Source of the DNA: JAENVT01 sp039931555
Lineage (GTDB): Bacteria; Actinomycetota; Acidimicrobiia; Acidimicrobiales; Ilumatobacteraceae
Length of the DNA stretch: 64,000 nucleotides
Direction of reading: 5' to 3'
Assembly: GCA_039931555.1 (NCBI GenBank)
Contig: JBDTRP010000042.1
Coordinates: forward strand, 6,334-70,333
Shown: piece by piece, positions 25,178 to 33,893 of the stretch
How positions within the stretch are numbered: position 1 is the first letter of the stretch
Layout: each line of letters opens with the position of its first letter
The notes under the pieces: model-generated
The model's database searches: none
Seen by the model: only the letters and a program-made list of their open reading frames with translations
What the model was told of the DNA's origin: nothing
Program-made: the position numbers and the translations under genes

Positions 25178-27186
25178 GACCTGTTCTCCTGTCTGCGGCG
25201 TCGACGGCCTCCAGCGGCATCGACAGATGAGGTTCGCTCGGGCAAGGTGACGACCGACGCGAGGTGAGGTGATGGGGCAGTCGCATGGGGAAACGCCATG
25301 GCCGCCACGAACAGCGCCTGGAACTGCGGTTCGGTCGCCGTCTCGATCTTCACCACGGCGCGGGCCGTTGCCTCGAGCTCGGTGCGTGCCTGCATCGACA
25401 GCAGTGCTCGCACGGCGCCTGCGCCGGCGGCGTTGCCGACCGAACGGACCGCGGCAACGGGTGCATCGGGGACCAGCCCGAGCACGAGCGCGTAGAGCGG
25501 ATCGATGTGGGCGCCGAACGCACCGGCCAAGCGCATGTCGTCGAGCGACTCGACACCGGCGTGGCCCATCAACAGATCGATGCCGGCGCGTAGGGCGGCC
25601 TTGGCGAGTTGTATCGCGCGCACGTCGTTCTGCGTGATCGACAGCTCGACGCCGGCGGTGCGATGCAAGACGTATCGGAAGGTGCGGTCGTCGGGAACGA
25701 TGTGCGCGCAGGTGTCGGCCATCTCGCCGCGCACGACGCCTTCTGCGTCGATCACACCGGAGAGGTACATCTCGCCGATGACCTCGATGATTCCGGAGCC
25801 GCAGACCCCGCTGATGGTCAGGTCTTCAGTCGCCGCAGCGAATCCCGGGTCGTCACTCCACAGGTCGCAACCGATGACTTTGAAGCGCGGCGCCAGCGTG
25901 GCTCGGTCGATGCGCACCCGCTCGATGGCGCCTGCGGTCGCCCGTTGGCCGCAGGAGATCTGGGCTCCCTCGAACGCCGGGCCGGTGGGACTCGATGCAG
26001 CGAACTGCCGATCGGCGCATCCCAGCACGATCTCGGCATTGGTGCCGACGTCGACGAGGAGCTGCCAGTCAGCGCCTCTGTGCGGGCCTTCGGCCAGCAT
26101 CGCCGCGGTGGTGTCGGCACCCACGTGGCCGGCGATGCACGGGCCGAGGAACGCACGAGCGGTCGGGAACCCCAGACCGAGGTCGAGCGCCGTGGTGCGA
26201 ACGGCCTCTGCAGTGGCGAGTGTGAACGGCGCCTGACCGAGTGGAGTGGGATCGATGCCCAGCACGATGTGGTGCATGATCGGGTTGCCGACGATGACGA
26301 TGTCGAGCAACTCGTCGGCGGGCGAATCGGCCTGCCGCAGCAGGTCTGTGATCAGTTCACCGAGCGCGGTGCGGATGCAGGCCGTCAGCTCCTTGTCGCC
26401 GCCGGGGTTCATCATCACGTACGACACGCGGCTCATCAGGTCCTCGCCGAAGCGGATCTGCGGGTTCATCATCCCCGACGTGGCCAGCACCTCGCCCGTC
26501 GACAGGTCGCACAGATGACCGGCGACGGTTGTCGAGCCGACGTCGATCGCCACTCCCAGCGCCGTGTCGACGAAGCCCGGCCAGATCGCGACCGCGACAC
26601 CATCTCGGTCGACCGCAATGGTGACCGAGCCGTGATCGTTCGCCGCGGCTTTGTGTGCGGAGCGCAACACGGTGGTACTCCATGTCTGCACCGTCACACC
26701 GTGGGTACGAGCAACGGCCTCACCGATCAGTTCGGTGACCGACTCGGAGTCTCCCAGCACCGCCTTCGGCACGTCGACATTGAAAAGGGTGAACTGCGGA
26801 TCGATCACCAGCCCGGCGAGATCGACCGACTTGCGTACGACTTGCTTGTGCACCTGGCTCTCGGATGGCACGGAGATGACAGCGTCGGCCAGCACGGTGG
26901 CAGCGCAGCCGAGCCGGCGACCCTCGCGTAGGGGCCGGCGGGCGTTGCCCTTCGTCTCATAGTCGACCTCGACAGCCGACCAGTCCGACAGGGCCGTGGG
27001 CCCGCTGTCGATGGCCCACTTGGCGAACGAACCCGTCGATGGCTCGATCTGGCAGCGACCGCAGATGCCTCGACCACCACAGACCGAATCGAGATCCACT
27101 CCCAATTGGCGCGCCGCAGCCAACACCGTGGTGCCGGTGTCGACCTCGCCGGTCAGGCCGGAGGGAGTGAAAACGATTCGAGGCAT
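25174..27186 (-). CDS. Reductive activator of corrinoid protein (RACo-like, 2Fe-2S + ASKHA)
   Basis: A 670-residue activator. Residues 1-100 form a ferredoxin domain with Cys36, Cys42, Cys45 and Cys94 (VCGGRGICGRCQ ... RLGCAATV). The remainder is the ASKHA ATPase core of the DUF4445 family (GVAIDVGSTTVAGHLCDL, DVGTNAEIVLG, DMRLAGAFGAHID). Such proteins use ATP to reduce inactive Co(II) in corrinoid proteins back to Co(I). I start at 27186, where the peptide opens MPRIVFTPSG; the next gene upstream ends five bases away. Its presence implies that the corrinoid is often oxidised here. Confidence 0.9.
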   Translation of the reverse strand: MPRIVFTPSGLTGEVDTGTTVLAAARQLGVDLDSVCGGRGICGRCQIEPSTGSFAKWAIDSGPTALSDWSAVEVDYETKGNARRPLREGRRLGCAATVLADAVISVPSESQVHKQVVRKSVDLAGLVIDPQFTLFNVDVPKAVLGDSESVTELIGEAVARTHGVTVQTWSTTVLRSAHKAAANDHGSVTIAVDRDGVAVAIWPGFVDTALGVAIDVGSTTVAGHLCDLSTGEVLATSGMMNPQIRFGEDLMSRVSYVMMNPGGDKELTACIRTALGELITDLLRQADSPADELLDIVIVGNPIMHHIVLGIDPTPLGQAPFTLATAEAVRTTALDLGLGFPTARAFLGPCIAGHVGADTTAAMLAEGPHRGADWQLLVDVGTNAEIVLGCADRQFAASSPTGPAFEGAQISCGQRATAGAIERVRIDRATLAPRFKVIGCDLWSDDPGFAAATEDLTISGVCGSGIIEVIGEMYLSGVIDAEGVVRGEMADTCAHIVPDDRTFRYVLHRTAGVELSITQNDVRAIQLAKAALRAGIDLLMGHAGVESLDDMRLAGAFGAHIDPLYALVLGLVPDAPVAAVRSVGNAAGAGAVRALLSMQARTELEATARAVVKIETATEPQFQALFVAAMAFPHATAPSPHLASVVTLPERTSSVDAAGGRRRRRQENRS

Positions 27187-27191
27187 CGGTG

Positions 27192-28085
27192 CTATTCGCT
27201 GCGACGGCGACGTCGCCCCTCGCGCTCGTCCGACGCAGCCGTCGGCGCCCGGTTGGCCTTGATCCACGCCGCGCAGTCCTTGTCCTGACCGGCCAGCACG
27301 TCGGCAGCCATGACCGCAGCCTTCACTTCGGGGTGCATCGGGTTCATGATCGCCGAGGTCATCCCGGCGCCGATCGCCATGGCCAGGAACGTGCCGGTGA
27401 CCTGATGGCGGTTGGGCAACCCGAAGCTGACGTTCGACGCGCCGCAGATCGTGTTGACCTTCAACTCGTCGCGCAAGCGGCGGATCAGTTGAAATGCGTG
27501 TTGGCCCGCTTGGCCGAGCGCGCCGATCGGCATGACCAGCGGGTCGACGACCACATCGGATGCGGGAATCCCGAAGTCGGCGGCGCGTTCGACGATCCGC
27601 TTGGCGACGGCAAACCGAACATCGGGATCCATCGAGATGCCGGTCTCGTCGTTGGAGATCGCGACAACCGCGGCACCGTATTTGGCGACCAGCGGCATGA
27701 CCCGCTCGAGCACTTCTTCCTCGCCGGTGACCGAGTTGACCAGCGGCTTGCCCTGGTACACCGCAAGCCCGGCCTCGAGGGCGGCGATGATCGACGAATC
27801 GATCGACAACGGCACGTCGGTGATGGATTGCACGAGCGTGATCGCCCTCGCCAACATCGCCGGCTCGTCGGCCAGCGGGATGCCGGCGTTGACGTCGAGC
27901 ATCTGGCAGCCAGCCACGACCTGGGCGAGCGCGTCGACCTCGACCCTGGTGTAGTCGCCATTCTTCATCTCCTCGGCCAGCAGCTTGCGCCCCGTCGGGT
28001 TGATCTTCTCGCCGATCATCACGAAGGGACGTTCGAAGCCGATCACCACCTCACGGGTGGCTGAGCTGACAACGGTGTCGGTCAC
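27192..28085 (-). CDS. Methyltetrahydrofolate:corrinoid methyltransferase (pterin-binding)
   Basis: A 297-residue pterin-binding TIM barrel of the MtgA/MtvA/AcsE type. MIGEKINPTGRK at residues 23-34 is the conserved pterin-site opening. Also typical are MLDVNAGIPLADE, VPLSIDSS, GKPLVNSVTGEEE and VVDPLVMPIG. It would move the methyl from the methyl-corrinoid protein to THF, giving methyl-THF for MetF. The tail is unusually basic (EGRRRRRSE). The start overlaps the preceding stop by four bases. Confidence 0.9.
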   Translation of the reverse strand: MTDTVVSSATREVVIGFERPFVMIGEKINPTGRKLLAEEMKNGDYTRVEVDALAQVVAGCQMLDVNAGIPLADEPAMLARAITLVQSITDVPLSIDSSIIAALEAGLAVYQGKPLVNSVTGEEEVLERVMPLVAKYGAAVVAISNDETGISMDPDVRFAVAKRIVERAADFGIPASDVVVDPLVMPIGALGQAGQHAFQLIRRLRDELKVNTICGASNVSFGLPNRHQVTGTFLAMAIGAGMTSAIMNPMHPEVKAAVMAADVLAGQDKDCAAWIKANRAPTAASDEREGRRRRRSE

Positions 28086-28501
28086 GGGTTCTCCTGTTCG
28101 TCCTGCGCTGGTGCATCGTCTTCTTCGTCGAGTTCCTCGAGCGCGTCGAGCATGTCGCGATTGATGGCTTCGGTGTTGATCACGTCGGCCTCCCAGCCGC
28201 CGTAGAACGCCAGCAAGCCGAGGCGATCGCGCCGATATTCATGTTCGATCGCGTCAGCGGCGGCCTTCGCCTCACTGGCGAGGTCTCCGGTGATCGGCCG
28301 GCTCTCGCGGCGCCACTGCGCCACCTCTTCGTCGGCGGTGTAGATCTTGGCCTTGCGCTTGGCGCGGTCGATGGCTCGTTGGAACTTTCCGCCGAGCACG
28401 ACCTGATGCCGATCGCGCCCCTCTTGGGCGTTGACCTGAGCCGGGATGTCGCGCCAGTAGATGACGATCAACTCGCGGTTGCCTCGACCGGCGCGGGCCA
28501 T
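28082..28501 (-). CDS. Virulence-factor-domain protein (PF13769-like)
   Basis: A 139-residue protein with start MARAGRGNRELIVIYWRDIPAQ at 28501; the frame further upstream is antisense noise. It carries the signature IYWRDIPAQVNAQEGRDRHQVVL of the small family named 'virulence factor' on historical grounds only. Proteins of this type are repeatedly seen beside corrinoid methyltransferase genes; their role is not known to me. The C-terminal ~25 residues are highly acidic (EELDEEDDAPAQDEQ). It overlaps both neighbours by one and four bases, so it belongs to the operon. Confidence 0.78.
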   Translation of the reverse strand: MARAGRGNRELIVIYWRDIPAQVNAQEGRDRHQVVLGGKFQRAIDRAKRKAKIYTADEEVAQWRRESRPITGDLASEAKAAADAIEHEYRRDRLGLLAFYGGWEADVINTEAINRDMLDALEELDEEDDAPAQDEQENP

Positions 28502-29121
28502 CACGCCACCCGCCGCGACAGTGAGACCGCGACGCCACGTTCGACGGCCTCGGTGAAGGGCGCGAGGCCCACGTGACGATGCTCGAACTCGAGGCCGAGG
28601 CGCTCCGCTGCAGCGCGACCCAAGGCCACGAGGGCGTCGCTGTCGGTCTGTGAGATCAGCACGACCCGCCGATAGTTGCCGAAGTACATGTCGAGGAGCT
28701 CGGGGTGGCGGTCGAGTCCAAGGCCTTCCCAGAGCAACGCTTCGAAGTGCTTGGCCAGGAAGTCGGTGAGGAACAAGGTGCCAAGCTCCTCTTCGTGCAG
28801 TGCCGCGAACCGCTCGGTGCCGGTGAAGAACTCGTAACAATGTGACCCTGGCAGCCGGCTGACCGTCGGGTGCCGTTCGAGCAAGGCGTCGAGCGCCCCG
28901 CCGGTGCCGCAGTCCGCATAGGCGACGAACACCGCGCGACCATCGGCGGCGGCCTGGGCAAGCAGCGGCTCGAGCTCGGGCACGATCCGCTCTGGGCGGT
29001 TGTGCAAGTTGGCGGGCAGATAGGTGACCTCGACGGAGTCGGCAAGTCCCTGAGCGCGCAGGACCGTGCGCAGCTCCGAGGCGAGTGCCCCGCAGGCAAT
29101 GACAAGGGGCGCGATGGTCAT
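28501..29121 (-). CDS. DUF1638 family protein
   Basis: A 206-residue protein starting MTIAPLVIACGALASELRTVL. The ACGALA opening and the FVAYADCGTGGALDALL and GSHCYEFFTG blocks match DUF1638, a family common in corrinoid methyltransferase clusters. Conserved cysteines (C10, the one in ADCGT and the one in HCYEF) suggest metal or thiol chemistry. It lies 17 bases after the corrinoid gene. Function not established. Confidence 0.82.
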   Translation of the reverse strand: MTIAPLVIACGALASELRTVLRAQGLADSVEVTYLPANLHNRPERIVPELEPLLAQAAADGRAVFVAYADCGTGGALDALLERHPTVSRLPGSHCYEFFTGTERFAALHEEELGTLFLTDFLAKHFEALLWEGLGLDRHPELLDMYFGNYRRVVLISQTDSDALVALGRAAAERLGLEFEHRHVGLAPFTEAVERGVAVSLSRRVA

Positions 29122-29138
29122 GCCGGTGGTCCGTCGGT

Positions 29139-29861
<723 letters not shown>

Positions 29862-29886
29862 AGGGTCGGCTCCGTTTGCTACCGGG

Positions 29887-29923
29887 TGTTCCACGATGCA
29901 GAATCGACCCGTATCGTGGAACA
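29887..29923 (-). promoter_or_regulatory. 11-bp inverted repeat upstream of the corrinoid operon
   Basis: TGTTCCACGAT (29887-29897) and ATCGTGGAACA (29913-29923) are exact complements separated by 15 bases, in the leader of the corrinoid gene. The TGTTCCA/TGGAACA halves resemble IclR-type operators, but the spacing is wider. It is the best candidate for substrate-responsive control of the operon; no regulator gene is adjacent. Confidence 0.6.
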
Positions 29924-30028
29924 TCGTATCATATGCATCTTTTCGCTGTCTCATTGCAGGTCTGGGCCCATTGGCCGATACACAATGTAGGCAAGCAGTA
30001 ACGGTACGGCCAGAGAAGGAGACACGAG

Positions 30029-30961
30029 GTGGTGGCGCGGGCGAATCGAACGGGGCGGATCGAGTGGATGACGCTCGGATTGTTCGTTGGTTTCTACGCC
30101 GCGTGGCTCGTCGTGGTCGTCGCCCATCGGTCGATGCCGTGGCCGGCATCGGTCGCCGCATTCGCATTGCTCGGCGGCTTCTACATGTCGCTGCAGCACG
30201 AGGCGCTGCACGGGCACCCGACTTCGTGGCGCGGCGTCAACACCACGTTGGCTTTCGCGCCGCTGTCGCTGTGGTTGCCCTACCTCGGCTACCGGGCCAG
30301 CCACCTGGTGCACCACCACACCGACCTCACCGATCCCGAGTTCGATCCCGAGTCCTTCTACCTTCGCCCCGAACAATGGGCCTCGGCGGGTCTGGTGAAG
30401 CGCTCGTACATCCTCATCAGCCGCACCATGATCGGACGGCTCACGGTTGGCACGTTCCACAGCATCGGTCGCTACCTCTGGCACGAGGTCCGCGCGATGC
30501 GCTCCGATCGGGCCGCGGCGTCCAGGTGGCTGGCCCATCTGATCGCGGCCGCGGTGCTGGCATGGTGGCTGTTCGTCGTTGTCGGTGTGCCGGTGTGGGA
30601 GTACCTGCTGGGCTTCGTCATCATGGGCCAGTCGTTCACGCTGCTGCGGTCCTTCGTCGAGCACTGCGCTGTCGCCGAGGGCACGCGGTCAGCGGTCGTC
30701 AAGGCCGGCCCGGTGATGTCGTTGATGTACCTCAACAACAACCTGCACCACACCCATCACGCCGAGCCCTCCACGCCGTGGTACGACCTGCCCGCACTGC
30801 ATCGATCGCTCGAGGCCGACGAGATCGCCGCGCAGGGCGCCGGTCTCTACCGACATGGCTACCTCGAGGTAGCCCGGCGCAACTTCGTGCGCCCGTTCTG
30901 CCAGCCCGACCACCCGCTATCGCCCGGTGCCCGGCCGTTCGGAGCGCGAGGACTTCGATGA
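30029..30961 (+). CDS. Membrane fatty acid desaturase
   Basis: A 310-residue di-iron desaturase of the FA_desaturase family. Three histidine boxes are visible: QHEALHGHP (near residue 53), HLVHHH (near 92) and NNLHHTHH (near 238). Hydrophobic pairs surround them (LFVGFYAAWLVVVVAH, LIAAAVLAWWLFVVVG). The GTG start follows AGGAG by eight bases. Its stop overlaps the next ATG. It may adjust lipid or carotenoid-type chains; acyl specificity unknown. Confidence 0.86.
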   Translation: MVARANRTGRIEWMTLGLFVGFYAAWLVVVVAHRSMPWPASVAAFALLGGFYMSLQHEALHGHPTSWRGVNTTLAFAPLSLWLPYLGYRASHLVHHHTDLTDPEFDPESFYLRPEQWASAGLVKRSYILISRTMIGRLTVGTFHSIGRYLWHEVRAMRSDRAAASRWLAHLIAAAVLAWWLFVVVGVPVWEYLLGFVIMGQSFTLLRSFVEHCAVAEGTRSAVVKAGPVMSLMYLNNNLHHTHHAEPSTPWYDLPALHRSLEADEIAAQGAGLYRHGYLEVARRNFVRPFCQPDHPLSPGARPFGARGLR

Positions 30962-31692
30962 CGATCGCCTCGCTGGCGATGTACCCGTTTCTCCCGCTGC
31001 GAGCCGCCCAGACCCGATTGTGGGACGGCGTTCGCTCCCGGCTGTCGTTTGCCGCGCCGGCACTGGATTGGGAGATCGACCCGACGGAGGCCAGTGGCCG
31101 CGACGATTTGCTGCTCGGCCAGACGTGCGGCTGGCCGCTGGTCACCCGCCTGGACACGAAGGTGCATGTCGTCGGGACCTTCGACGTCGACGTCGACGGC
31201 GCCGCCGACGGGACCTATTGCTCGGTCCTGGTCACCGCCACGGGCGACTCGCTGATCGATGTCGTGCACCGACCCGATCTGGTCGTCGCCGCCAACAGCT
31301 CCGACAGTCTGTCCGGGTGGATCAGCATGCGCTCGGCCGCGGCAACGCATGGTGTGCAACTCGATGCCGTCACGTGGACGGGGACGCACGCACTCAGTGT
31401 CGAGATGCTCCGCCAGGGCGCCGCGCACCTCGCCTCGATCGACGCGGTTTCGTGGGAGTACCTCGACCACGCCGGACTGTCGGTCATCGGCCGCGGTCCG
31501 CGCGTCCCGTGCCTGCCGCTGATCACTGCGCGCTCGTCGGGCGCTGATCTCGGCGAACTGCGCCGCGCACTGGCCGCTGTCGTTCACGATCCACATGTGG
31601 CCGACGCCTGCGCCACGTTGAGGATCCGCGGCTTCCTCGAGCGCGACCTGGCCGACTACGGCGGAATCCTCGAATTGGCGGAACTAGGGTGA
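30958..31692 (+). CDS. PhnD-like (phosphonate-binding-type) protein without signal peptide
   Basis: A 244-residue type-2 periplasmic-binding-fold protein (PhnD/Phosphonate-bd type): MYPFLPLRAAQTRLWDGVRS, GRDDLLLGQTCGWPLV, VVAANSSDSLSGWISM and the hinge-crossing region DAVSWEYLDHAG. A free-standing transporter binding protein should have a signal peptide or lipobox; none is seen, so this one is probably cytoplasmic. ATGA overlap with the desaturase indicates co-translation. No ABC permease is nearby. The ligand is unknown. Confidence 0.7.
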   Translation: MTIASLAMYPFLPLRAAQTRLWDGVRSRLSFAAPALDWEIDPTEASGRDDLLLGQTCGWPLVTRLDTKVHVVGTFDVDVDGAADGTYCSVLVTATGDSLIDVVHRPDLVVAANSSDSLSGWISMRSAAATHGVQLDAVTWTGTHALSVEMLRQGAAHLASIDAVSWEYLDHAGLSVIGRGPRVPCLPLITARSSGADLGELRRALAAVVHDPHVADACATLRIRGFLERDLADYGGILELAELG

Positions 31693-31698
31693 GCCGCC

Positions 31699-32322
31699 GT
31701 GGCGCGTACCCCGGATCCGCAACTCAAGCTCGAACTGCTTGACCGCGTCGTCGTCTATCTCGCCGATCAGGGTCTTGCACAGACGACGTTGCGCCCGATG
31801 GCGGCCGATCTCGGTGTCAGCATCAACCGGCTCATGCACCATTTCGGCTCGAAGGACGAGCTGATCACTGCGGCGTTGGCGAGGGCGATCGATCTGCAGA
31901 TCGACGTGCAGCGAACGTGGCTGCAACGGGTACCCAAGCTGACCCAGGTCGAGTTGTACGGGCGGTGGTGGAAGTGGCTGTGCGCAGCGCCGCGGAACCT
32001 CGCGCTGGTGCGGCTCAACTACGAAGCCGCCACGCTGGAGCCGACGGTCACTGGTCTGGCCGGCGACGTGCGCGCTGACCAGATCGGCGTGTGGCGTCAC
32101 GACGTCGAGCAGCGACTGGTGTCGGAAGGCTTGACGCCCGAGCGGGCGGTATTGGAGGCCTCGTTGATCAAGGCCACCTTCACCGGCCTCGTCATGGACC
32201 TGTTCGCGACCGGCGACACGCGTCGATTGACGAAGGCACTCGACGCCTGGCTGGGTCGGCTCAGCGAAGATCTCGCCTCCGCCACCGACTCGGTGCACGC
32301 GTCGCACGCCGCCGACTCGTAG
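31699..32322 (+). CDS. TetR-family transcriptional regulator
   Basis: A 207-residue repressor. The helix-turn-helix is at residues ~27-60 (TTLRPMAADLGVSINRLMHHFGSKDEL), followed by an all-helical ligand domain. The GTG start is six bases after the PhnD-like stop. It is the third gene of the desaturase cluster and plausibly controls it, perhaps in response to an acyl compound. Confidence 0.83.
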   Translation: MARTPDPQLKLELLDRVVVYLADQGLAQTTLRPMAADLGVSINRLMHHFGSKDELITAALARAIDLQIDVQRTWLQRVPKLTQVELYGRWWKWLCAAPRNLALVRLNYEAATLEPTVTGLAGDVRADQIGVWRHDVEQRLVSEGLTPERAVLEASLIKATFTGLVMDLFATGDTRRLTKALDAWLGRLSEDLASATDSVHASHAADS

Positions 32323-32479
32323 TCGCCGAGGCGCTCCGGCCGCGCTCCGTGTGGATGCCACCACTCGCGTCCTGGGTGAATTTGGTTGCCTCGCCGCGCA
32401 ACGCGCGTCATACCAGCAAGATGACATTTCGAAATCCCCCCTTGCGCAAAGCGGGTGTGATAGTGGAGAATGACGTCTG

Positions 32480-32507
32480 TGTAATTACAGGAGCGTGATA
32501 CCGCTCC
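32480..32507 (+). promoter_or_regulatory. Palindrome and hairpin in the whiB leader
   Basis: The gap 32323-32538 is gene-free. TGTAATTACA (32480-32489) is a 10-bp palindrome; immediately after, GGAGCG (32490-32495) and CGCTCC (32502-32507) form a 6-bp stem with loop TGATAC. They precede the whiB ATG by 30-60 bases and may affect its expression. The ribosome binding site is GGCAGGAGG at 32524-32532. Confidence 0.4.
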
Positions 32508-32538
32508 CACGACGGGGCCGTACGGCAGGAGGCCACCC

Positions 32539-32805
32539 ATGCAAGACCACATCGACACAGACGGGCGCAGTTGGCAGGACGAGGCCAACTGTTTGGGGGT
32601 CGACCCCGACTTGTTCTTCCCGGAGCGCGGCGCCTCGACCCGCGAAGCAAAAGAGGTGTGTCGCGGTTGCGTGGTGCGGCTCGACTGCCTCGAGTACGCG
32701 TTGGTCAACGGTGAGAAGTTCGGTATTTGGGGTGGGCTCTCGGAGCGCGAGCGTCGCCGCTTGCGTCGCCAACGAGCCCAAGCCGGGCGGCGTACCTCGG
32801 CCTGA
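32539..32805 (+). CDS. whiB: WhiB-family Fe-S transcription factor
   Basis: An 88-residue WhiB protein. Cys18, Cys41, Cys44 and Cys50 give the C-x22-C-x2-C-x5-C pattern that binds a 4Fe-4S cluster. The GIWGGLSERERRRLRR turn and basic tail contact DNA and sigma factor. WhiB proteins control division, redox or antibiotic responses in actinobacteria. The subgroup is uncertain. A second whiB lies 600 bases away on the other strand. Confidence 0.92.
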   Translation: MQDHIDTDGRSWQDEANCLGVDPDLFFPERGASTREAKEVCRGCVVRLDCLEYALVNGEKFGIWGGLSERERRRLRRQRAQAGRRTSA

Positions 32806-32849
32806 GCCAACGCATACCGCTCGGCGATCAGCGGTGGTAGCGTGACCGC

Positions 32850-33047
32850 ATGTTCGCATTCTTGGATCCGCCGGAGATAATCTTGATTCTCGTCGTTGTC
32901 TTGGTGCTCTTCGGAGGTGCCCAACTGCCGAAGCTGGCCAAGAACCTGGGCAAGGCCCAGAAGGAGTTCAAAGAAGGACTCGCCGAAGGTCAGAAGGCCG
33001 CCGAGACCAAGCCCGCCGACAAGACGGTCGACGACTCCACCAGCTGA
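32850..33047 (+). CDS. tatA: Twin-arginine translocase subunit TatA
   Basis: A 65-residue TatA: a short N-terminus (MFAFLDPPE), one membrane helix (IILILVVVLVLFGGAQLP), the hinge and the amphipathic helix (KLAKNLGKAQKEFKEGL), then a charged tail. It forms the pore-like oligomer for folded-protein export. It stands alone here; tatB and tatC are not in the window. Confidence 0.92.
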   Translation: MFAFLDPPEIILILVVVLVLFGGAQLPKLAKNLGKAQKEFKEGLAEGQKAAETKPADKTVDDSTS

Positions 33048-33092
33048 ATCCCCGATCTGACCGACCCGGCGCCGGTGGCCTCGTGCCCCGGC

Positions 33093-33119
33093 GTCGTTTC
33101 GCGCCAGGGGTGAAACGAC
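33093..33119. terminator. Hairpin between tatA and convergent whiB
   Basis: GTCGTTTC (33093-33100) and GAAACGAC (33112-33119) pair perfectly over an 11-base loop. It sits between two convergent 3' ends and may serve both. There is no T-tract. Confidence 0.6.
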
Positions 33120-33125
33120 TGGTGC

Positions 33126-33389
33126 CTAGTTGGCGACTCGGCGGCGTTTCAGGATGCGACGCCGTTCGCGCTCGCTGCAACCACCCCACACGCCGTGTTC
33201 GATGCGCTCTTCCAGGGCATATTCCAGGCACTGGGTGGCAACCGGGCAGTCGTTGCAGATCTTGCGAGCGCGGTCCACGCCCACGCCGTCGCTGGGGAAG
33301 AACACCGCCGGCGGATAGTTGCGGCAGTTGCCCTCCGACATCCACGCAGTGACAGTGTCAACCTCGGTGGGGTTCTCGATACGGTGCAT
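33126..33389 (-). CDS. whiB: WhiB-family Fe-S transcription factor (second)
   Basis: An 87-residue WhiB protein; the start at 33389 has AAGGAGG about seven bases upstream. Cluster ligands are Cys22, Cys45, Cys48 and Cys54. The turn is HGVWGGCSERERRRIL, followed by a strongly basic end (KRRRVAN). The extra cysteine inside the turn (GGCSE) is seen in some WhiB1-like members. Convergent with tatA. Confidence 0.92.
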   Translation of the reverse strand: MHRIENPTEVDTVTAWMSEGNCRNYPPAVFFPSDGVGVDRARKICNDCPVATQCLEYALEERIEHGVWGGCSERERRRILKRRRVAN

Positions 33390-33471
33390 CGTGCCTCCTT
33401 CGTCGACCGCGACGCGTCGCAGTCTAGGTGGTGCGCCCGACAAAGCCGAGGGTGGCTCCGTATGGCCGCAA

Positions 33472-33554
33472 CACTTCGCTTGCTGGGTATAGACGTCTGG
33501 CGAAGTGATTTGGTTCCCGCTGGAGGCATTTTTATACCATCACTGTGCAGTGAT
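33472..33554. promoter_or_regulatory. Two inverted repeats in the whiB / ppk-cluster intergenic region
   Basis: The gap 33390-33616 holds CACTTCGC (33472-33479) paired with GCGAAGTG (33500-33507), and the tight palindrome ATCACTG-TG-CAGTGAT (33539-33554). The second sits just upstream of a TACACT (33575-33580) that could be the -10 of the ppk cluster. They are operator candidates for the divergent whiB and ppk units. Confidence 0.4.
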
Positions 33555-33616
33555 AGCCAGGCACCACGTGCCGGTACACTCGCTTCGCCGCCGAATCGGG
33601 CGTAGAGAGGACATCC

Positions 33617-33877
33617 ATGACCGACATCGTCAACGAGCCACCGCGAGCTCACGTTCGCATCGTGTACCTCGGCCCGGTGTCGCCACATTGGGAGTTGTAC
33701 AGCGACTATGGCGACCGCACCGTGCTCGAGGAGTTCCGTACTCGCGTGATGGCCCGGCTGGTGCTGCTGCCTCGAGACGACCCGCAGTTCCGTCGCAACC
33801 GCGAGCGCATCGTCCGCGACGCCGAGCGCGAACGAATCTCGCTGGAATGGGATCTCGGCATTCCAGAAGGCGATTGA
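33617..33877 (+). CDS. Small conserved-looking protein of unknown function
   Basis: An 86-residue soluble protein: HVRIVYLGPVSPHWELYSDYGD in the first half, then a helical charged stretch rich in Arg/Glu (RRNRERIVRDAERERISLEWDL). GAGAGGA lies a few bases before the ATG. It ends 16 bases before ppk and is probably cotranscribed with it. I do not recognise the family; codon use and the ribosome site support a real gene. Confidence 0.6.
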   Translation: MTDIVNEPPRAHVRIVYLGPVSPHWELYSDYGDRTVLEEFRTRVMARLVLLPRDDPQFRRNRERIVRDAERERISLEWDLGIPEGD

Positions 33878-33893
33878 ACGGGTCGCTCCAGAG

